Source of the DNA: Actinomadura rupiterrae | Lineage (GTDB): Bacteria; Actinomycetota; Actinomycetes; Streptosporangiales; Streptosporangiaceae | Assembly (NCBI RefSeq): GCF_024172125.1 | Contig: NZ_JAMZEA010000016.1 | Location: forward strand, 182,220 to 246,219 | Reading direction: 5' to 3' | Length of the DNA stretch: 64,000 nucleotides | In this document: one piece after another, positions 33,338-41,107 of the stretch | Layout of the letters: each line of letters begins with the position of its first letter | How positions within the stretch are numbered: position 1 is the stretch's first letter | The notes under the pieces: generated by a model | Databases searched by the model: none | Told to the model about the DNA's origin: nothing | What the model saw: the letters and a program-made list of their open reading frames with translations, nothing else | Program-made: the position numbers and the translations under genes

Positions 33338-33925
33338 TCAGCTCTGGTACGGCGGCTCGGGGTAGTACTGCACGTACTTCTGCACGCCGCGCGCATGGTC
33401 GACCCCGTGCAGCCGGCCGATCAGCCACAGCGCCATGTCGATGCCCGCCGACACGCCCTGGCTGGTCACGACGTTGCCGTCCACGACGAACCGCTCGTCC
33501 TGGACGAGCGTGACGCCCTCGCGCGCCTCCAGCTCGTCCTCGGCGGCCCAGTGCGTCGTGGCGCGCTTGCCGCGCAGCAGGCCCGAGTCGTGCAGCAGCA
33601 GCGAACCGGTGCACACGCTGGTCACCCACTGGACGGTCGGCGCGGTCGCGGCGACCCAGTCGGTGATCACCTTGTCCTGGCCCGCCGCGACCCGGCCGTT
33701 GCCGCCGGGGACGAGCAGGACGTCCAGCTCCGGATGGTCGTCGAAGGTGTGGTCGGGCAGCACGCGCATGCCCTTGTTGCACCGGACGGGCCCGTCCGAC
33801 TTGGAGATCAGGACGGCCCGGTCGGCGCCGTCGCGGGTCATCGAGGACGCCGTGAAGATCTCCCAGGGGCCGGCGAAGTCCAGCTCCTCCGCACCCTCGA
33901 AGAGCAGCAGTCCGTACGTGGTCAT
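33338..33925 (-). CDS. DJ-1/PfpI family protein
   Basis: A 195-residue DJ-1/PfpI-fold protein. The nucleophile elbow holds C105 in TSVCTGSLLL with a conserved acidic residue in EELDFAGPWEIF near the N-terminus and a His in RATTHWAAED. This subgroup includes isonitrile hydratase-like enzymes and the N-terminal domain of GlxA regulators. It lies 17 bases downstream of a GlxA-type regulator with the same fold and is surely cotranscribed with it. The substrate is unknown; isonitrile hydration or glyoxalase-like activity are options. Confidence 0.9.
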   Translation of the reverse strand: MTTYGLLLFEGAEELDFAGPWEIFTASSMTRDGADRAVLISKSDGPVRCNKGMRVLPDHTFDDHPELDVLLVPGGNGRVAAGQDKVITDWVAATAPTVQWVTSVCTGSLLLHDSGLLRGKRATTHWAAEDELEAREGVTLVQDERFVVDGNVVTSQGVSAGIDMALWLIGRLHGVDHARGVQKYVQYYPEPPYQS

Positions 33926-33942
33926 CGGATGGTCCTTCCTGT

Positions 33943-34881
33943 CTAGCGGAACCGTTCGCGGTAGTCGGACGGCGCGACGCCGACCGTCCGGTGGAAGGCC
34001 CGGCGCAGCGTCTCGCCGGTGCCGAAGCCGAGCCGCCGGGCCAGCGCCTCGACCGGCTCGGCGGTCTCGGCGAGCGCCCGCCGCGCCGCCTCGACCCGGA
34101 CCCGCTCGACGTACGCGCCGGGCGGCACGCCCATCTCGGCGGCGAACCGGCGCTGCAGGTGGCGCGGGCTGAGCCCGGCCCGGTCGGCCAGGTCGCCGAT
34201 GCCGTGCCGGTCGCCGGGACGGGCGTTGATCGCGTCCACGGCCGTCCGGATCGGGTCGGTCTCCGGACGGGCCGTCCACAGCGGGACGCTGAACTGCGAC
34301 TGGCTGCCGGGACGGCGCAGGAACAGCACCAGCTCGCGGGCGACGCGGTGCGCGGCGGCCCGGCCGAGGTCGTCCTCGACCAGCGCGAGCGCGAGGTCCA
34401 TGCCGGCGGTGACGCCCGCGGACGTCCACACCCGCCCGTCCCGGATGAAGATCGGATCGCAGTCCACGACGGCCTCGGGATGCGCGCGGCGCACCTGCTC
34501 CTCGCGTCCCCAGTGCGTCGTGACGCGCCTGCCGTCGAGCAGCCCGGCCGCGCCGAGCAGCAGCACGCCGCTGCACACCGACGCCACCCGCCGCGCGCCC
34601 CGCGCCGCCTCCCGGATCCAGGCGACGAGCGCCTCGTCCTCGACGGCGGCGTCCACGCCGGTGCCGCCGACGACCACGAGGGTGTCGACGGCGTCCGCCG
34701 GGGCCAGGTCGCGCACGCCGTGCCGCGCGACGATCGGCAGCCCGCTGCGCGTCCGGACCTCGCCGGCCTCGGACGCGACGACCAGGCACTCGTACCGCTC
34801 GGTGAACGAGAACACCTCGAACGGCCCGGCCAGGTCCAGCGGCTGGAACCCGTCGAACACCACGAACACGATCCGCTTCAC
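33943..34881 (-). CDS. GlxA-type AraC regulator with DJ-1-like sensor domain
   Basis: A 312-residue regulator starting at GTG. Residues 1-190 form a DJ-1/PfpI-like domain with C103 in ASVCSGVLLLG and DLAGPFEVFSF near the start. Residues about 215-312 are the AraC double helix-turn-helix (IGDLADRAGLSPRHLQRRFAAEMG, then VEALARRLGFGTGETLRRAF and VAPSDYRERF). GlxA-family proteins usually activate adjacent catabolic genes in response to small metabolites. Here the only gene immediately downstream is the DJ-1 enzyme, suggesting a matched sensor-enzyme pair on one transcript. Confidence 0.92.
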   Translation of the reverse strand: MKRIVFVVFDGFQPLDLAGPFEVFSFTERYECLVVASEAGEVRTRSGLPIVARHGVRDLAPADAVDTLVVVGGTGVDAAVEDEALVAWIREAARGARRVASVCSGVLLLGAAGLLDGRRVTTHWGREEQVRRAHPEAVVDCDPIFIRDGRVWTSAGVTAGMDLALALVEDDLGRAAAHRVARELVLFLRRPGSQSQFSVPLWTARPETDPIRTAVDAINARPGDRHGIGDLADRAGLSPRHLQRRFAAEMGVPPGAYVERVRVEAARRALAETAEPVEALARRLGFGTGETLRRAFHRTVGVAPSDYRERFR

Positions 34882-34979
34882 GGCACCGAGCCTCGCGCGG
34901 GACGGCCGGTGGCGTCAACGACACGTACCCCACAGATCGCGCCAAACGGCGCCCGCGCCATTCTTTCCGGAATTAGCGG

Positions 34980-35010
34980 TTGACAGGAGACCCGTGGAGC
35001 CCGCTATTAT
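34980..35010 (+). promoter_or_regulatory. Consensus-like sigma-70 promoter upstream of the small basic ORF
   Basis: TTGACA at 34980-34985 and TATTAT at 35005-35010 are separated by 19 bases, striking in this GC-rich DNA. An RNA from about 35017 would have a leader of roughly 240 bases before the small ORF at 35257. That leader holds a tiny ATG-GAG-CTG-TGA frame at 35018 and a CGGCCT/AGGCCG hairpin at 35211-35227. The rest of the gap from 34882 shows no gene. Confidence 0.55.
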
Positions 35011-35256
35011 TTCGGCCATGGAGCTGTGATTCATCTTCCGGGTTGAGCCGCCCGACACGCACCCGTCCTGACGACGCGTCGCTGTCGCGGCCCGCTCCCC
35101 ATCTCCCCCACCGGGCCGTCCCCCGGACCTGTCACGCACACCTTGCCGCGGCATCACACCTGCGTCCCGGCGTGCGCCACACCTGCCCCCAGACGGTCAA
35201 GCCTTTTTCGCGGCCTTTCCCAGGCCGAATTCGAGCATGCCCGGAGGTGTCTCTTT

Positions 35257-35415
35257 ATGCGATTCCAGAACGACGACAATCCGCCCTTCACCAAGGCCCT
35301 CGCGAAGAAGAAGTCCAAGCGCGACTTCCAGAACCCGCGTGCGGGCGCGATGGCGAACCACGCCAACCGGAACGCCCGCCGGCTCCCGACCCGCCAGCTC
35401 AACCGGGGCCGGTAG
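35257..35415 (+). CDS. Small basic protein of unknown function (52 residues)
   Basis: A 52-residue, strongly basic frame opening with MRFQNDDNPPF, then KALAKKKSKRDF and an Arg/Asn-rich tail (NHANRNARRLPTRQLNRGR). GGAGG lies nine bases before the ATG and a consensus-like promoter stands about 250 bases upstream, so it is probably a real gene. No hydrophobic segment, cysteine or known motif is present; the charge suggests nucleic-acid or ribosome binding, which is inference. The frame stays open to 35143 upstream, but the ribosome site decides this start. It converges with the acetyltransferase gene. Confidence 0.58.
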   Translation: MRFQNDDNPPFTKALAKKKSKRDFQNPRAGAMANHANRNARRLPTRQLNRGR

Positions 35416-35471
35416 GCCTCCGGCGCCCCGCACGGGTTCCGCCCGGCCGTCCCACCCGGGGCGGCCGGGCT

Positions 35472-35993
35472 TCAGGCGTCCGGGCGGATGAGCTGGAACA
35501 GCGTGTGGTCCTGCCAGCGTCCCGCGATCTTGCAGTAGTCCGGCGCGGTCCCGTACCGGACGAAGCCGTTGCGCTCCAGCACCTTCTGCGACCGCGCGTT
35601 GTGCACGAGCGTGGCCGCCTGCACCCGGTGCAGGTCCATGTCCTCGAAGGCGATCCGCACGATCTCGCCGACCGCCCGGGTCGCCAGGCCGCGCCCGTTC
35701 GCCTTCCCGCTGACCCAGTAGCCGAGGTTCCCCGACTGGAACGCGCCCCGGACGATGTCGACCAGGTTGATGCGCCCGGCGATCGCGCCGTCCTCGTCCA
35801 CGATCATGCGCGGCACCGCCTTCCCGCGCGCGTGCTCGTCGAGCATCACCGCCAGCCCGGCGCGCTGCGCCGCCTCGGTGAAGAACTCCTCGTCGCGGGC
35901 GGGCTCCCACGGCGCGAGGAACTCCCGGTTCTGCCCGTACAACTCGGCCAGCTCAGCAGCGTCGCCCAGCGAGGCAGGTCGCGTCACGCTCAT
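35472..35993 (-). CDS. GNAT acetyltransferase, RimJ/RimL type
   Basis: A 173-residue N-acetyltransferase. The acetyl-CoA binding segment is GNLGYWVSGKANGRGLATRAV, with the R/Q-x-x-G-x-G/A-like pyrophosphate loop reading NGRGLA. It is followed by HRVQAATLVHNARSQKVLERNGF, the hallmark of the RimJ/RimL branch. Members acetylate protein N-termini, ribosomal proteins or small molecules such as antibiotics; the acceptor here is unknown. The ATG at 35993 gives the normal RimJ-like N-terminus. Confidence 0.9.
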   Translation of the reverse strand: MSVTRPASLGDAAELAELYGQNREFLAPWEPARDEEFFTEAAQRAGLAVMLDEHARGKAVPRMIVDEDGAIAGRINLVDIVRGAFQSGNLGYWVSGKANGRGLATRAVGEIVRIAFEDMDLHRVQAATLVHNARSQKVLERNGFVRYGTAPDYCKIAGRWQDHTLFQLIRPDA

Positions 35994-36129
35994 CACCCCA
36001 TGATCGCCCCGCTTGGACCGCTCCAGCAACCCACCCCGTCCGCCCCGCGCACGGGCGCGTCGATCGCGAAGACGCCCATGTGGCGACGGTGGGTGGTGCC
36101 GTCCGCCCGCCGCGACGTGCGGCCTGGGG

Positions 36130-36666
36130 TCAGTCTCCTGGGATTGCGGGGACCGGGTCGGCGGGCTGCTGGGTTGGGACGGGGTGGTGGCGGAGCGCGT
36201 CGCGTAGGTGGGCCTCCTGGTCCTTCGACAGCGAGGTCTGGATGACCTGGCCGCCGAACGGAGCGACCTCCGGCAGGACCTTGTCCGGGGTGCTCTTCTC
36301 GACGAGGAGGAAGAGGGCGGCAGCGCCCGGGCGCAGACCTTCGGCCAGGCGGCGCATGAAGGCGTCGTCGACGCCGATGTCGGTCGCGGCGCCCACGGCG
36401 GCCCCCGTCGCGCCGCCGATCGCGGCGCCGAGGAGGGGCTGCAGGAAGATCAGCCCGATCAGCCCGCCCCACAGCGCGCCGCCCGCCGCGCCCCCGGCGA
36501 CGGTGTGGACCGCCTGGTGGAGCTTGATACGCCCGTCCTGCCGGCGCTCGACCACCACCGCGTCCGAGACCTCGATGACGTGCTGCTTCTGGAGGTCCAG
36601 CACCCGCTCCCGGACCAGCTGGGCGGTCTGCACGTCGTCGTAGGCGATCGCCACGAGATCACTCAT
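36130..36666 (-). CDS. DUF1269-type membrane-associated protein
   Basis: A 178-residue protein of the DUF1269 family. An N-terminal alpha/beta segment (MSDLVAIAYDDVQTAQLVRERVLDLQ) precedes a glycine/alanine-rich hydrophobic hairpin at about residues 57-95 (GGAAGGALWGGLIGLIF, then GAAIGGATGAAVGAATDIG). After that comes the FMRRLAEGLRPGAAALFLLVE segment typical of the family. Function is unknown; relatives are often stress-associated. GGGGGG lies eight bases before the ATG. It appears to be a single-gene unit. Confidence 0.85.
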   Translation of the reverse strand: MSDLVAIAYDDVQTAQLVRERVLDLQKQHVIEVSDAVVVERRQDGRIKLHQAVHTVAGGAAGGALWGGLIGLIFLQPLLGAAIGGATGAAVGAATDIGVDDAFMRRLAEGLRPGAAALFLLVEKSTPDKVLPEVAPFGGQVIQTSLSKDQEAHLRDALRHHPVPTQQPADPVPAIPGD

Positions 36667-36723
36667 CGTCGGTTCCCCCCGGTTGCTCGGGACGGCCGTC
36701 CGCCCCCGGCAGGATTCCTACCC

Positions 36724-36749
36724 CGGCCCGATGATCTTCGATCGGGCCG
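36724..36749 (-). terminator. Terminator hairpin after the deaminase gene
   Basis: CGGCCCGAT at 36724-36732 and ATCGGGCCG at 36741-36749 form a perfect 9-bp stem with an eight-base loop, 26 bases past the stop of the deaminase gene on the minus strand. Confidence 0.55.
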
Positions 36750-36775
36750 TGCGGCGACCGGTGCGAGCCGCGCGT

Positions 36776-37255
36776 TCAGCGGGTGCGGTGGAGTTCCTTG
36801 ATCTCGTCCGCGAACTCCTGGACGGGACCGGCGACCGGCACGTCAGGGGCCACCTCGTTGATCGCGAGCGGGCGTATCGGCGCGGGGTCGGCGCCGAACT
36901 CGCGCAGCCAGCCGCCGAGCTGCTCTGTAGAGGACGCGTAGACGATGCGTCCCAACCCGACCCAGGCATGCGCGGCCGAGCACATCGCGCAGTGCTCCCC
37001 CGACGTGAAGACGGTCGCGTCCGCGCGCTCGGACTCGGGCACGTTCGCTGCGGCCCAGCGCGCGATCTCGAACTCCGGATGCCGGGTGTTGTCGCCGTCC
37101 TTCACCCGGTTGCGGTCCTCGAAGAGCACCTCGCCGGACGCCGAGACCAGCACCGAGCCGAACGGCTCGTCCCCGTCCGCGAGCGCCTCGGCGGCCAGGT
37201 CCACGCAGCGGCGCAGGTGCGCGCGCTCGGTCTCGGTCGGCTCGTACCAGGTCAC
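36776..37255 (-). CDS. Cytidine/deoxycytidylate-deaminase-fold nucleoside deaminase
   Basis: A 159-residue zinc deaminase of the guanine-deaminase/TadA-like group, starting at GTG. Zinc-site residues are H59-P-E61 (variant of H-A-E, with E61 as proton shuttle) and C89-x-x-C92 in SGEHCAMCSAAHAW, where the usual Pro before the first Cys is replaced by His. DEPFGSVLV near residue 30 matches the family. It deaminates a base or nucleoside, probably in salvage; the altered HPE and EHC motifs suggest a divergent substrate. A hairpin terminator follows. Confidence 0.88.
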   Translation of the reverse strand: MTWYEPTETERAHLRRCVDLAAEALADGDEPFGSVLVSASGEVLFEDRNRVKDGDNTRHPEFEIARWAAANVPESERADATVFTSGEHCAMCSAAHAWVGLGRIVYASSTEQLGGWLREFGADPAPIRPLAINEVAPDVPVAGPVQEFADEIKELHRTR

Positions 37256-37376
37256 GTCCCGCTCCTCCGTGCGTGTCGCCGTCCCCCGCGTCGTCCGAGG
37301 TCAGGGGGTCGCTTCGAGGTTAGCGATCGCCGTCGACGCGAGGTCAGCCGTCCCCCGGGGTCGGGGGTCCCGGGGG

Positions 37377-37784
37377 TCAGGCGTCGGCGTCGGTGGGGAG
37401 GGGGGAGACGCCGCGGTCGGCGAAGACGCGCTTGGCTACGAGGGTGGCGTTGATGGCGCGGGGCATGCCGCAGTAGACGGCCGAGTGCAGGAGCGCCTCG
37501 GAGATCTCGGTCGCGGTCAGCCCGACGTTCAGCGCGGCGTTGATGTGCACGTCCAGCTCGATCTCGCAGCCGCCGAGCGCGGTCAGGACGCCGAGGGTGA
37601 CGAGCTGGCGGTCGCGCGGCGGCAGCTCGGGACGGGCGTACATGTCGCCGAACGCCCAGGCGACGACCTGGTGGCCGAGCTCGGGCGAGACGTCGCCGAG
37701 CGACGCGACGACGCGCTTGCCGCCCTCGCCGTCCACGCGCTCCAGGACCTTCATGCCGTGCTCGAAACGCTCCGAACGGTTCAT
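37377..37784 (-). CDS. Carboxymuconolactone-decarboxylase-family protein
   Basis: A 135-residue AhpD-fold protein. The core RQLVTLGVLTALGGCEIELDVHINAALNVGLT and the following EISEALLHSAVYCGMPRAINA are diagnostic of the CMD family, with a Cys in the CxxxxxxH arrangement rather than a CxxC redox pair. That favours 4-carboxymuconolactone decarboxylase-like chemistry over peroxidase function. AAGGAG lies eight bases before this ATG and only two before an ATG two codons upstream, so the shorter form was chosen. It is divergent from the LysR gene at 37898, its probable regulator. Confidence 0.88.
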   Translation of the reverse strand: MNRSERFEHGMKVLERVDGEGGKRVVASLGDVSPELGHQVVAWAFGDMYARPELPPRDRQLVTLGVLTALGGCEIELDVHINAALNVGLTATEISEALLHSAVYCGMPRAINATLVAKRVFADRGVSPLPTDADA

Positions 37785-37897
37785 CTCCATGGCTCCTTGC
37801 GGTCGGTTCCTTGCGATGAACCCATCCTGGCGGCCGTTCGGCGCGTGGCTGCCTTTCAGGCAGAGGGTTCTATGCTTGCCATGCTTGGGAGGTATGG

Positions 37898-38830
37898 ATG
37901 GAGATTCGGCTGCTCGGCTACGTCGTCGCGATCGCCGAGGAGGGTTCGATCAGCGCGGCCGCGCGCCGGATGCACCTGACGCAACCGACGCTGAGCCGCC
38001 AGCTTCGCGAGCTGGAGCGCGAGCTCGGCACCCGGCTGTTCGAGCGGGAGGGCCGCGGGCTGGTGCCGACCGAGGCGGGGCGGGCGCTGCTGCGCCGGGC
38101 CCGGGTGATCCTCGCCGAGGCGGACGCGGCGCTGGCGGACGTCCGGCTCGCCGCGCGCGGGCTGTCCGGACGGCTCACCGTCGCGTTCGGGCCGTCCGGG
38201 ATCAACGGGCCGCTCGGCGCCGCGCTCGGCCGGCTGCACCGCGAGCTGCCGGGTGTCGAACTCCGGCTGGACGAGAGCTTCAGCGACGCCGACATGTCCG
38301 AGGGCGTGCTGGACGGACGGTACGACCTGTCCGTCCACCGGCTGCCGATGCGCGATCCGCGGCTCGCGTCGCGGGTGTGGTGGCGCGAGCCGATGTCGCT
38401 GTTCGTGCCGGAGAACCACGCGCTGGCGTCCGGGACCGGGCCGCTCCCGCTGGCCGCGCTCGGCCGGATCCCGCTGGTGCTGTGGCCGCGCGAGGCGTCC
38501 GCCCGCTCGCACGACGAGATCATCGCGCTTTGCGACCGCGCGGGGGTGGCGCCGGTCATCGCGGCGGAGGGACGGTCCGTCCCGACGCTGCTCGCGCTGG
38601 TCGCGGCCGGTTTCGGCGGCGCCGTGCTCGCCGACTCGATGCGCTCGCTGCGCCGCGCCGGTGTCACCGCCCGTCCGCTGGCCGGGACGACCACCGTCCA
38701 GCACCTCGTCTGGCGCGCCGACGACCCGAACCCCCTGGTCGAGCGCGCCCGCACCGCCCTCACCAACCTAGCCACACCCACCGCTTCAACCGGTCAGCCT
38801 GGTGCAGGCGATCCGGCCGGTTCAGCCTGA
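37898..38830 (+). CDS. LysR family transcriptional regulator
   Basis: A 310-residue LysR regulator. The N-terminal winged HTH (GSISAAARRMHLTQPTLSRQLRELERELG) is textbook, followed by LFEREGRGLVPTEAG and a two-lobed effector-binding domain from about residue 90. GGGAGG is five bases before the ATG. It is divergent from the CMD-family gene; the 106-base gap contains repeated ATGCTTG motifs that could be its site. Its C-terminus runs into an 18-bp-period CCGGTTCAG repeat, so the last residues may be recently altered. Confidence 0.92.
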   Translation: MEIRLLGYVVAIAEEGSISAAARRMHLTQPTLSRQLRELERELGTRLFEREGRGLVPTEAGRALLRRARVILAEADAALADVRLAARGLSGRLTVAFGPSGINGPLGAALGRLHRELPGVELRLDESFSDADMSEGVLDGRYDLSVHRLPMRDPRLASRVWWREPMSLFVPENHALASGTGPLPLAALGRIPLVLWPREASARSHDEIIALCDRAGVAPVIAAEGRSVPTLLALVAAGFGGAVLADSMRSLRRAGVTARPLAGTTTVQHLVWRADDPNPLVERARTALTNLATPTASTGQPGAGDPAGSA

Positions 38831-39118
38831 CCGCCCGGTTCAGGCAGGGCGCCCGGTTCAGCCGGGCCACCAGTCCGACCTGAGCGCCCGCTCCAGCCGG
38901 GCCAGGCGGTTCGGCCGGGCTCTGGCGGGCGGACGAACCTGGTGGATCGGTCGGATCGGATGGGGTGGGCCCGTCGGCGGTGGGTTGGGGCGCCGCTGGC
39001 GGAGGTTCCCGGCCGGCCGCCGGGGGCGTTCCTGACCAGCCGCCGACGGGGGTCGAGGGCGGGGTTCCCGGCCGTCCGCCGGCGGGGTTCGGCGGACGGC
39101 CGGGAGTTCGGGGCGGGG
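38831..39118. other. Repeat-rich spacer, no gene seen
   Basis: Very GC-rich spacer between the convergent LysR and protease genes. CCGGTTCAG occurs at 38817, 38835 and 38853 (18-base period), the first copy inside the LysR gene's end. Further GGCCGG/CCGGCC blocks follow, ending in the strong hairpin at 39067. No reading frame looks coding. Confidence 0.5.
39067..39104. terminator. 14-bp perfect terminator hairpin
   Basis: CCCGGCCGTCCGCC at 39067-39080 is fully complementary to GGCGGACGGCCGGG at 39091-39104 with a ten-base loop. It lies 14 bases beyond the protease stop codon (minus strand) and also downstream of the LysR gene, so it can end both transcripts. Confidence 0.66.
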
Positions 39119-40174
39119 TCAGCCCACGTCCACGCCGTAGGCGCTGAGGACCGGGGGTACGGGCTGGAAGAAGGTCTCGCCGCCGGACGAGCAGTCGCCG
39201 CTGCCGCCGGAGGTGAGGCCGAGCGCGGAGGTGCCGTCGAACAGCGAGCCGCCGCTGTCGCCGGGCTCGGCGCACACGTCGGTGTCGATGAGGCCGCTGA
39301 CGCTGCCCTCCTCGTAGTTGACCGTGGCGTCCAGGCCGTTCACGGTGCCGCCGTGCAGGCCGGACGTGCTGCCGCTGCGCTGCACGTACTCGCCGACGTA
39401 GGCGTCCGCGGCCTGCGTGATGGGCTGGGTGCTGCCGTCGTACAGGTCGACGTCGCTCGGGTGGTCGACGTTGCCGGTGTACTGGACGATCGCGTAGTCG
39501 GTTCCGGGGAACTGGCTGTCGGCGACGTTGCCCAGCTCGTTGCCGCTCTCGTCCGTCCAGTAGGAGGAGTCGTTGCCACAGTGCCCGGCGGTGATGAAGT
39601 AGGCGTTGCCGCTGGAGTCGTGCACGTTGAAGCCGAGGGAGCAGCGGACGTTCGCGCCGTAGATGGCGTCCCCGCCGCTGATCAGGGGGCGGAACTTCCC
39701 GCGGACCTGCCTGGTCCGGACGGTCGAGCCGAGCTTGCCCGCGGCGGCCTTCACCTTGGCGAGCTTCGCGCCGGTGACGGTGCCGTCCACGGACAGGACG
39801 ACCTGGTCGGTGCGCGGGTCGATGTACCAGGCGGTGCCGGGCACGCGCGCGGTCCTGCCGAGCTGCGCGGTGGCGGCGCGCAGGGCGGCGCGGTCGTGCG
39901 CGACGGTGCGGGCCTCGGCCCCGGCCGCGCGGACGGTCCGGGCGTCGGCGTCGCTGGTGACCGTGACGACGAGCTTGTGGGTCGTCCGGTCCAGGTAGGC
40001 GCCGGCGGAACGGTCGCCGAGCTGCTTGGCCAGCTTGGCGGCGGTCTTCGCGGTGTCGGCCGGTGCGGCCGGCTTGGGCTGGGCCGCGTGCGCGCCGGGT
40101 ACGGCGGCGGCGGTCAGCGCCGCGGCGGCGAGGACGGTCAGTCCGGCGCGCCGGGGCAGGTGGTGGGAGCTCAC
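39119..40174 (-). CDS. Secreted S1 family serine protease (streptogrisin/alpha-lytic type)
   Basis: A 351-residue preproprotease. A signal peptide ends near AHA (30), and a propeptide of about 135 residues includes VTVTSDADARTVRAAGAEARTV. The mature domain probably begins at I165-SGGDAIYG. The catalytic triad is visible: H198 in ITAGHCG, D226 in GTDYAIVQY, S307 in CAEPGDSGGSLF. Four cysteines allow the usual two disulfides. It is secreted and autoprocesses. GTG at 40174 has nine bases to GGAGG; an ATG three codons upstream abuts the GGAGG with no spacer, so it is less likely. A dense run of hairpins lies upstream. Confidence 0.93.
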   Translation of the reverse strand: MSSHHLPRRAGLTVLAAAALTAAAVPGAHAAQPKPAAPADTAKTAAKLAKQLGDRSAGAYLDRTTHKLVVTVTSDADARTVRAAGAEARTVAHDRAALRAATAQLGRTARVPGTAWYIDPRTDQVVLSVDGTVTGAKLAKVKAAAGKLGSTVRTRQVRGKFRPLISGGDAIYGANVRCSLGFNVHDSSGNAYFITAGHCGNDSSYWTDESGNELGNVADSQFPGTDYAIVQYTGNVDHPSDVDLYDGSTQPITQAADAYVGEYVQRSGSTSGLHGGTVNGLDATVNYEEGSVSGLIDTDVCAEPGDSGGSLFDGTSALGLTSGGSGDCSSGGETFFQPVPPVLSAYGVDVG

Positions 40175-40273
40175 GGGGTTCATCCTCCGTGCCAGGTGGG
40201 CGCGTACCTTGGCGACGCGCCCGCGGGTGACCGGCGCTCCGAGGGAACACCCGCGCGAACCGCCGGCCACGCA

Positions 40274-40370
40274 CGCGTCCCAAACGCGCAGGCCGCTAGA
40301 GCGGCCCCCTCGGTTATGGCGGTACCGAGGGGACCGCACCGTCGCGGTCGGCTCCGGACGCGTCGCGTCC
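40274..40370. promoter_or_regulatory. Run of contiguous hairpins upstream of the protease (candidate structured leader)
   Basis: Five stems stand side by side: CGCGT/ACGCG (40274-40288), GGCCGC-taga-GCGGCC (40291-40306), CCCCTCGGT/ACCGAGGGG (40306-40332), GACCGC/GCGGTC (40332-40349) and GGACG/CGTCC (40356-40370). The gap 40175-40546 has no gene. On the minus strand this would be the protease 5' leader; on the plus strand it would precede the Rrf2 gene. It does not match a riboswitch I recognise. Confidence 0.45.
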
Positions 40371-40546
40371 TTGGCGGTGGAGCACACCCGACGGCGGGGG
40401 TGGGAGCCCCGGTCTCCTTGAAGACTGAACGTCCACCCAGAGCAGGACAATGGTTACGGAAGCCGCGTAGGGCAATCCCTATGCCGTTACGGACGGCACA
40501 CGCGCCCGCGTTGCGCGCGGCAAACTGGATAAGTAAGGTCCCGATT

Positions 40547-41029
40547 GTGCGGATGAACGAGGGCGTCGAGTGGGCGGTGCACGTCTGCCTCCTGCTGGAC
40601 TGGCTGGGGACGGACGAGCCGGTCTCGACCACGCGGCTCGCGGCGGGCTACGAGCTGCCGCCGCCGTACCTGAACAAGCAGCTCCAGGCCCTCTCCCGGG
40701 CCGGGATCCTCGCCTCGACACCGGGCGCGCGGGGCGGCTTCCGGCTGGTCCGGCCGCTGGAGAAGATCACCCTGATGGACGTGGTGACCGCGATCGAGGG
40801 CCCGGACGAGGCGTTCCAGTGCACCGAGATCCGGCGGCACGGCCTCGGCGCGAACCAGCCCGAGCGCGCCTTCCAGGTCCCCTGCACGGTGACCACGGCC
40901 ATGCGCAGCGCCGAGTTCGCCTGGCGGCGCGCGCTGGCCGGCCAGACCCTCGCCGAGATCCGCGCCCGGACCGAGGAGCTCCAGCCCGAGCTGGGCGACC
41001 GCGTCCGCGCCTGGTACGACCTCAAGTGA
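40547..41029 (+). CDS. Rrf2 family transcriptional regulator
   Basis: A 160-residue Rrf2 protein beginning, as is common in the family, with (M)RMNEGVEWAVH. The winged HTH runs STTRLAAGYELPPPYLNKQLQALSRAGIL, with GARGGFRLVRP as the wing. The dimer-helix region has cysteines in FQCTEIRR and QVPCTV but not the full three-cysteine set of IscR/NsrR, so iron-sulfur binding is uncertain. GTG at 40547 was chosen because AAGG lies eight bases upstream and the family N-terminus fits; the ATG two codons later is the alternative. The stop codon lies in the first unit of a 29-bp tandem repeat. Confidence 0.86.
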   Translation: MRMNEGVEWAVHVCLLLDWLGTDEPVSTTRLAAGYELPPPYLNKQLQALSRAGILASTPGARGGFRLVRPLEKITLMDVVTAIEGPDEAFQCTEIRRHGLGANQPERAFQVPCTVTTAMRSAEFAWRRALAGQTLAEIRARTEELQPELGDRVRAWYDLK

Positions 41030-41107
41030 GCGCTCGCGGCCGCATCAACCTCAAGTGAGCGCCCGCGGCCGCATCACCCTCAAGTGAGTGCCTGCGGCCG
41101 CATCAAC
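41021..41107. repeat. 29-bp tandem repeat, three copies, overlapping a gene end
   Basis: Units at 41021-41049, 41050-41078 and 41079-41107 each start CTCAAGTGAG and continue to GCGGCCGCATCA. The first contains the last two sense codons and stop of the Rrf2 gene (CTC AAG TGA), so the later copies each repeat that gene end. Copies differ at one to three bases. The rest of the gap to 41326 has no gene. Confidence 0.93.

Noticed and set aside
40190..40450. c-di-AMP (ydaO-type) riboswitch upstream of the protease
   Set aside because: The conserved CAGCUAACCUCGUA-like and GGGGAACC segments in proper order could not be found on either strand.
38942..40546. A long open frame running into the Rrf2 gene on the plus strand
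   Set aside because: It is antisense to the secreted protease, has no family similarity, and stays open only because GC-rich third positions rarely make stops; only the part from 40547 is coding.
41021..41107. CRISPR array or attachment-site repeat
   Set aside because: Three abutting 29-bp units with no spacers and no integrase nearby; better explained as tandem duplication of a gene end.
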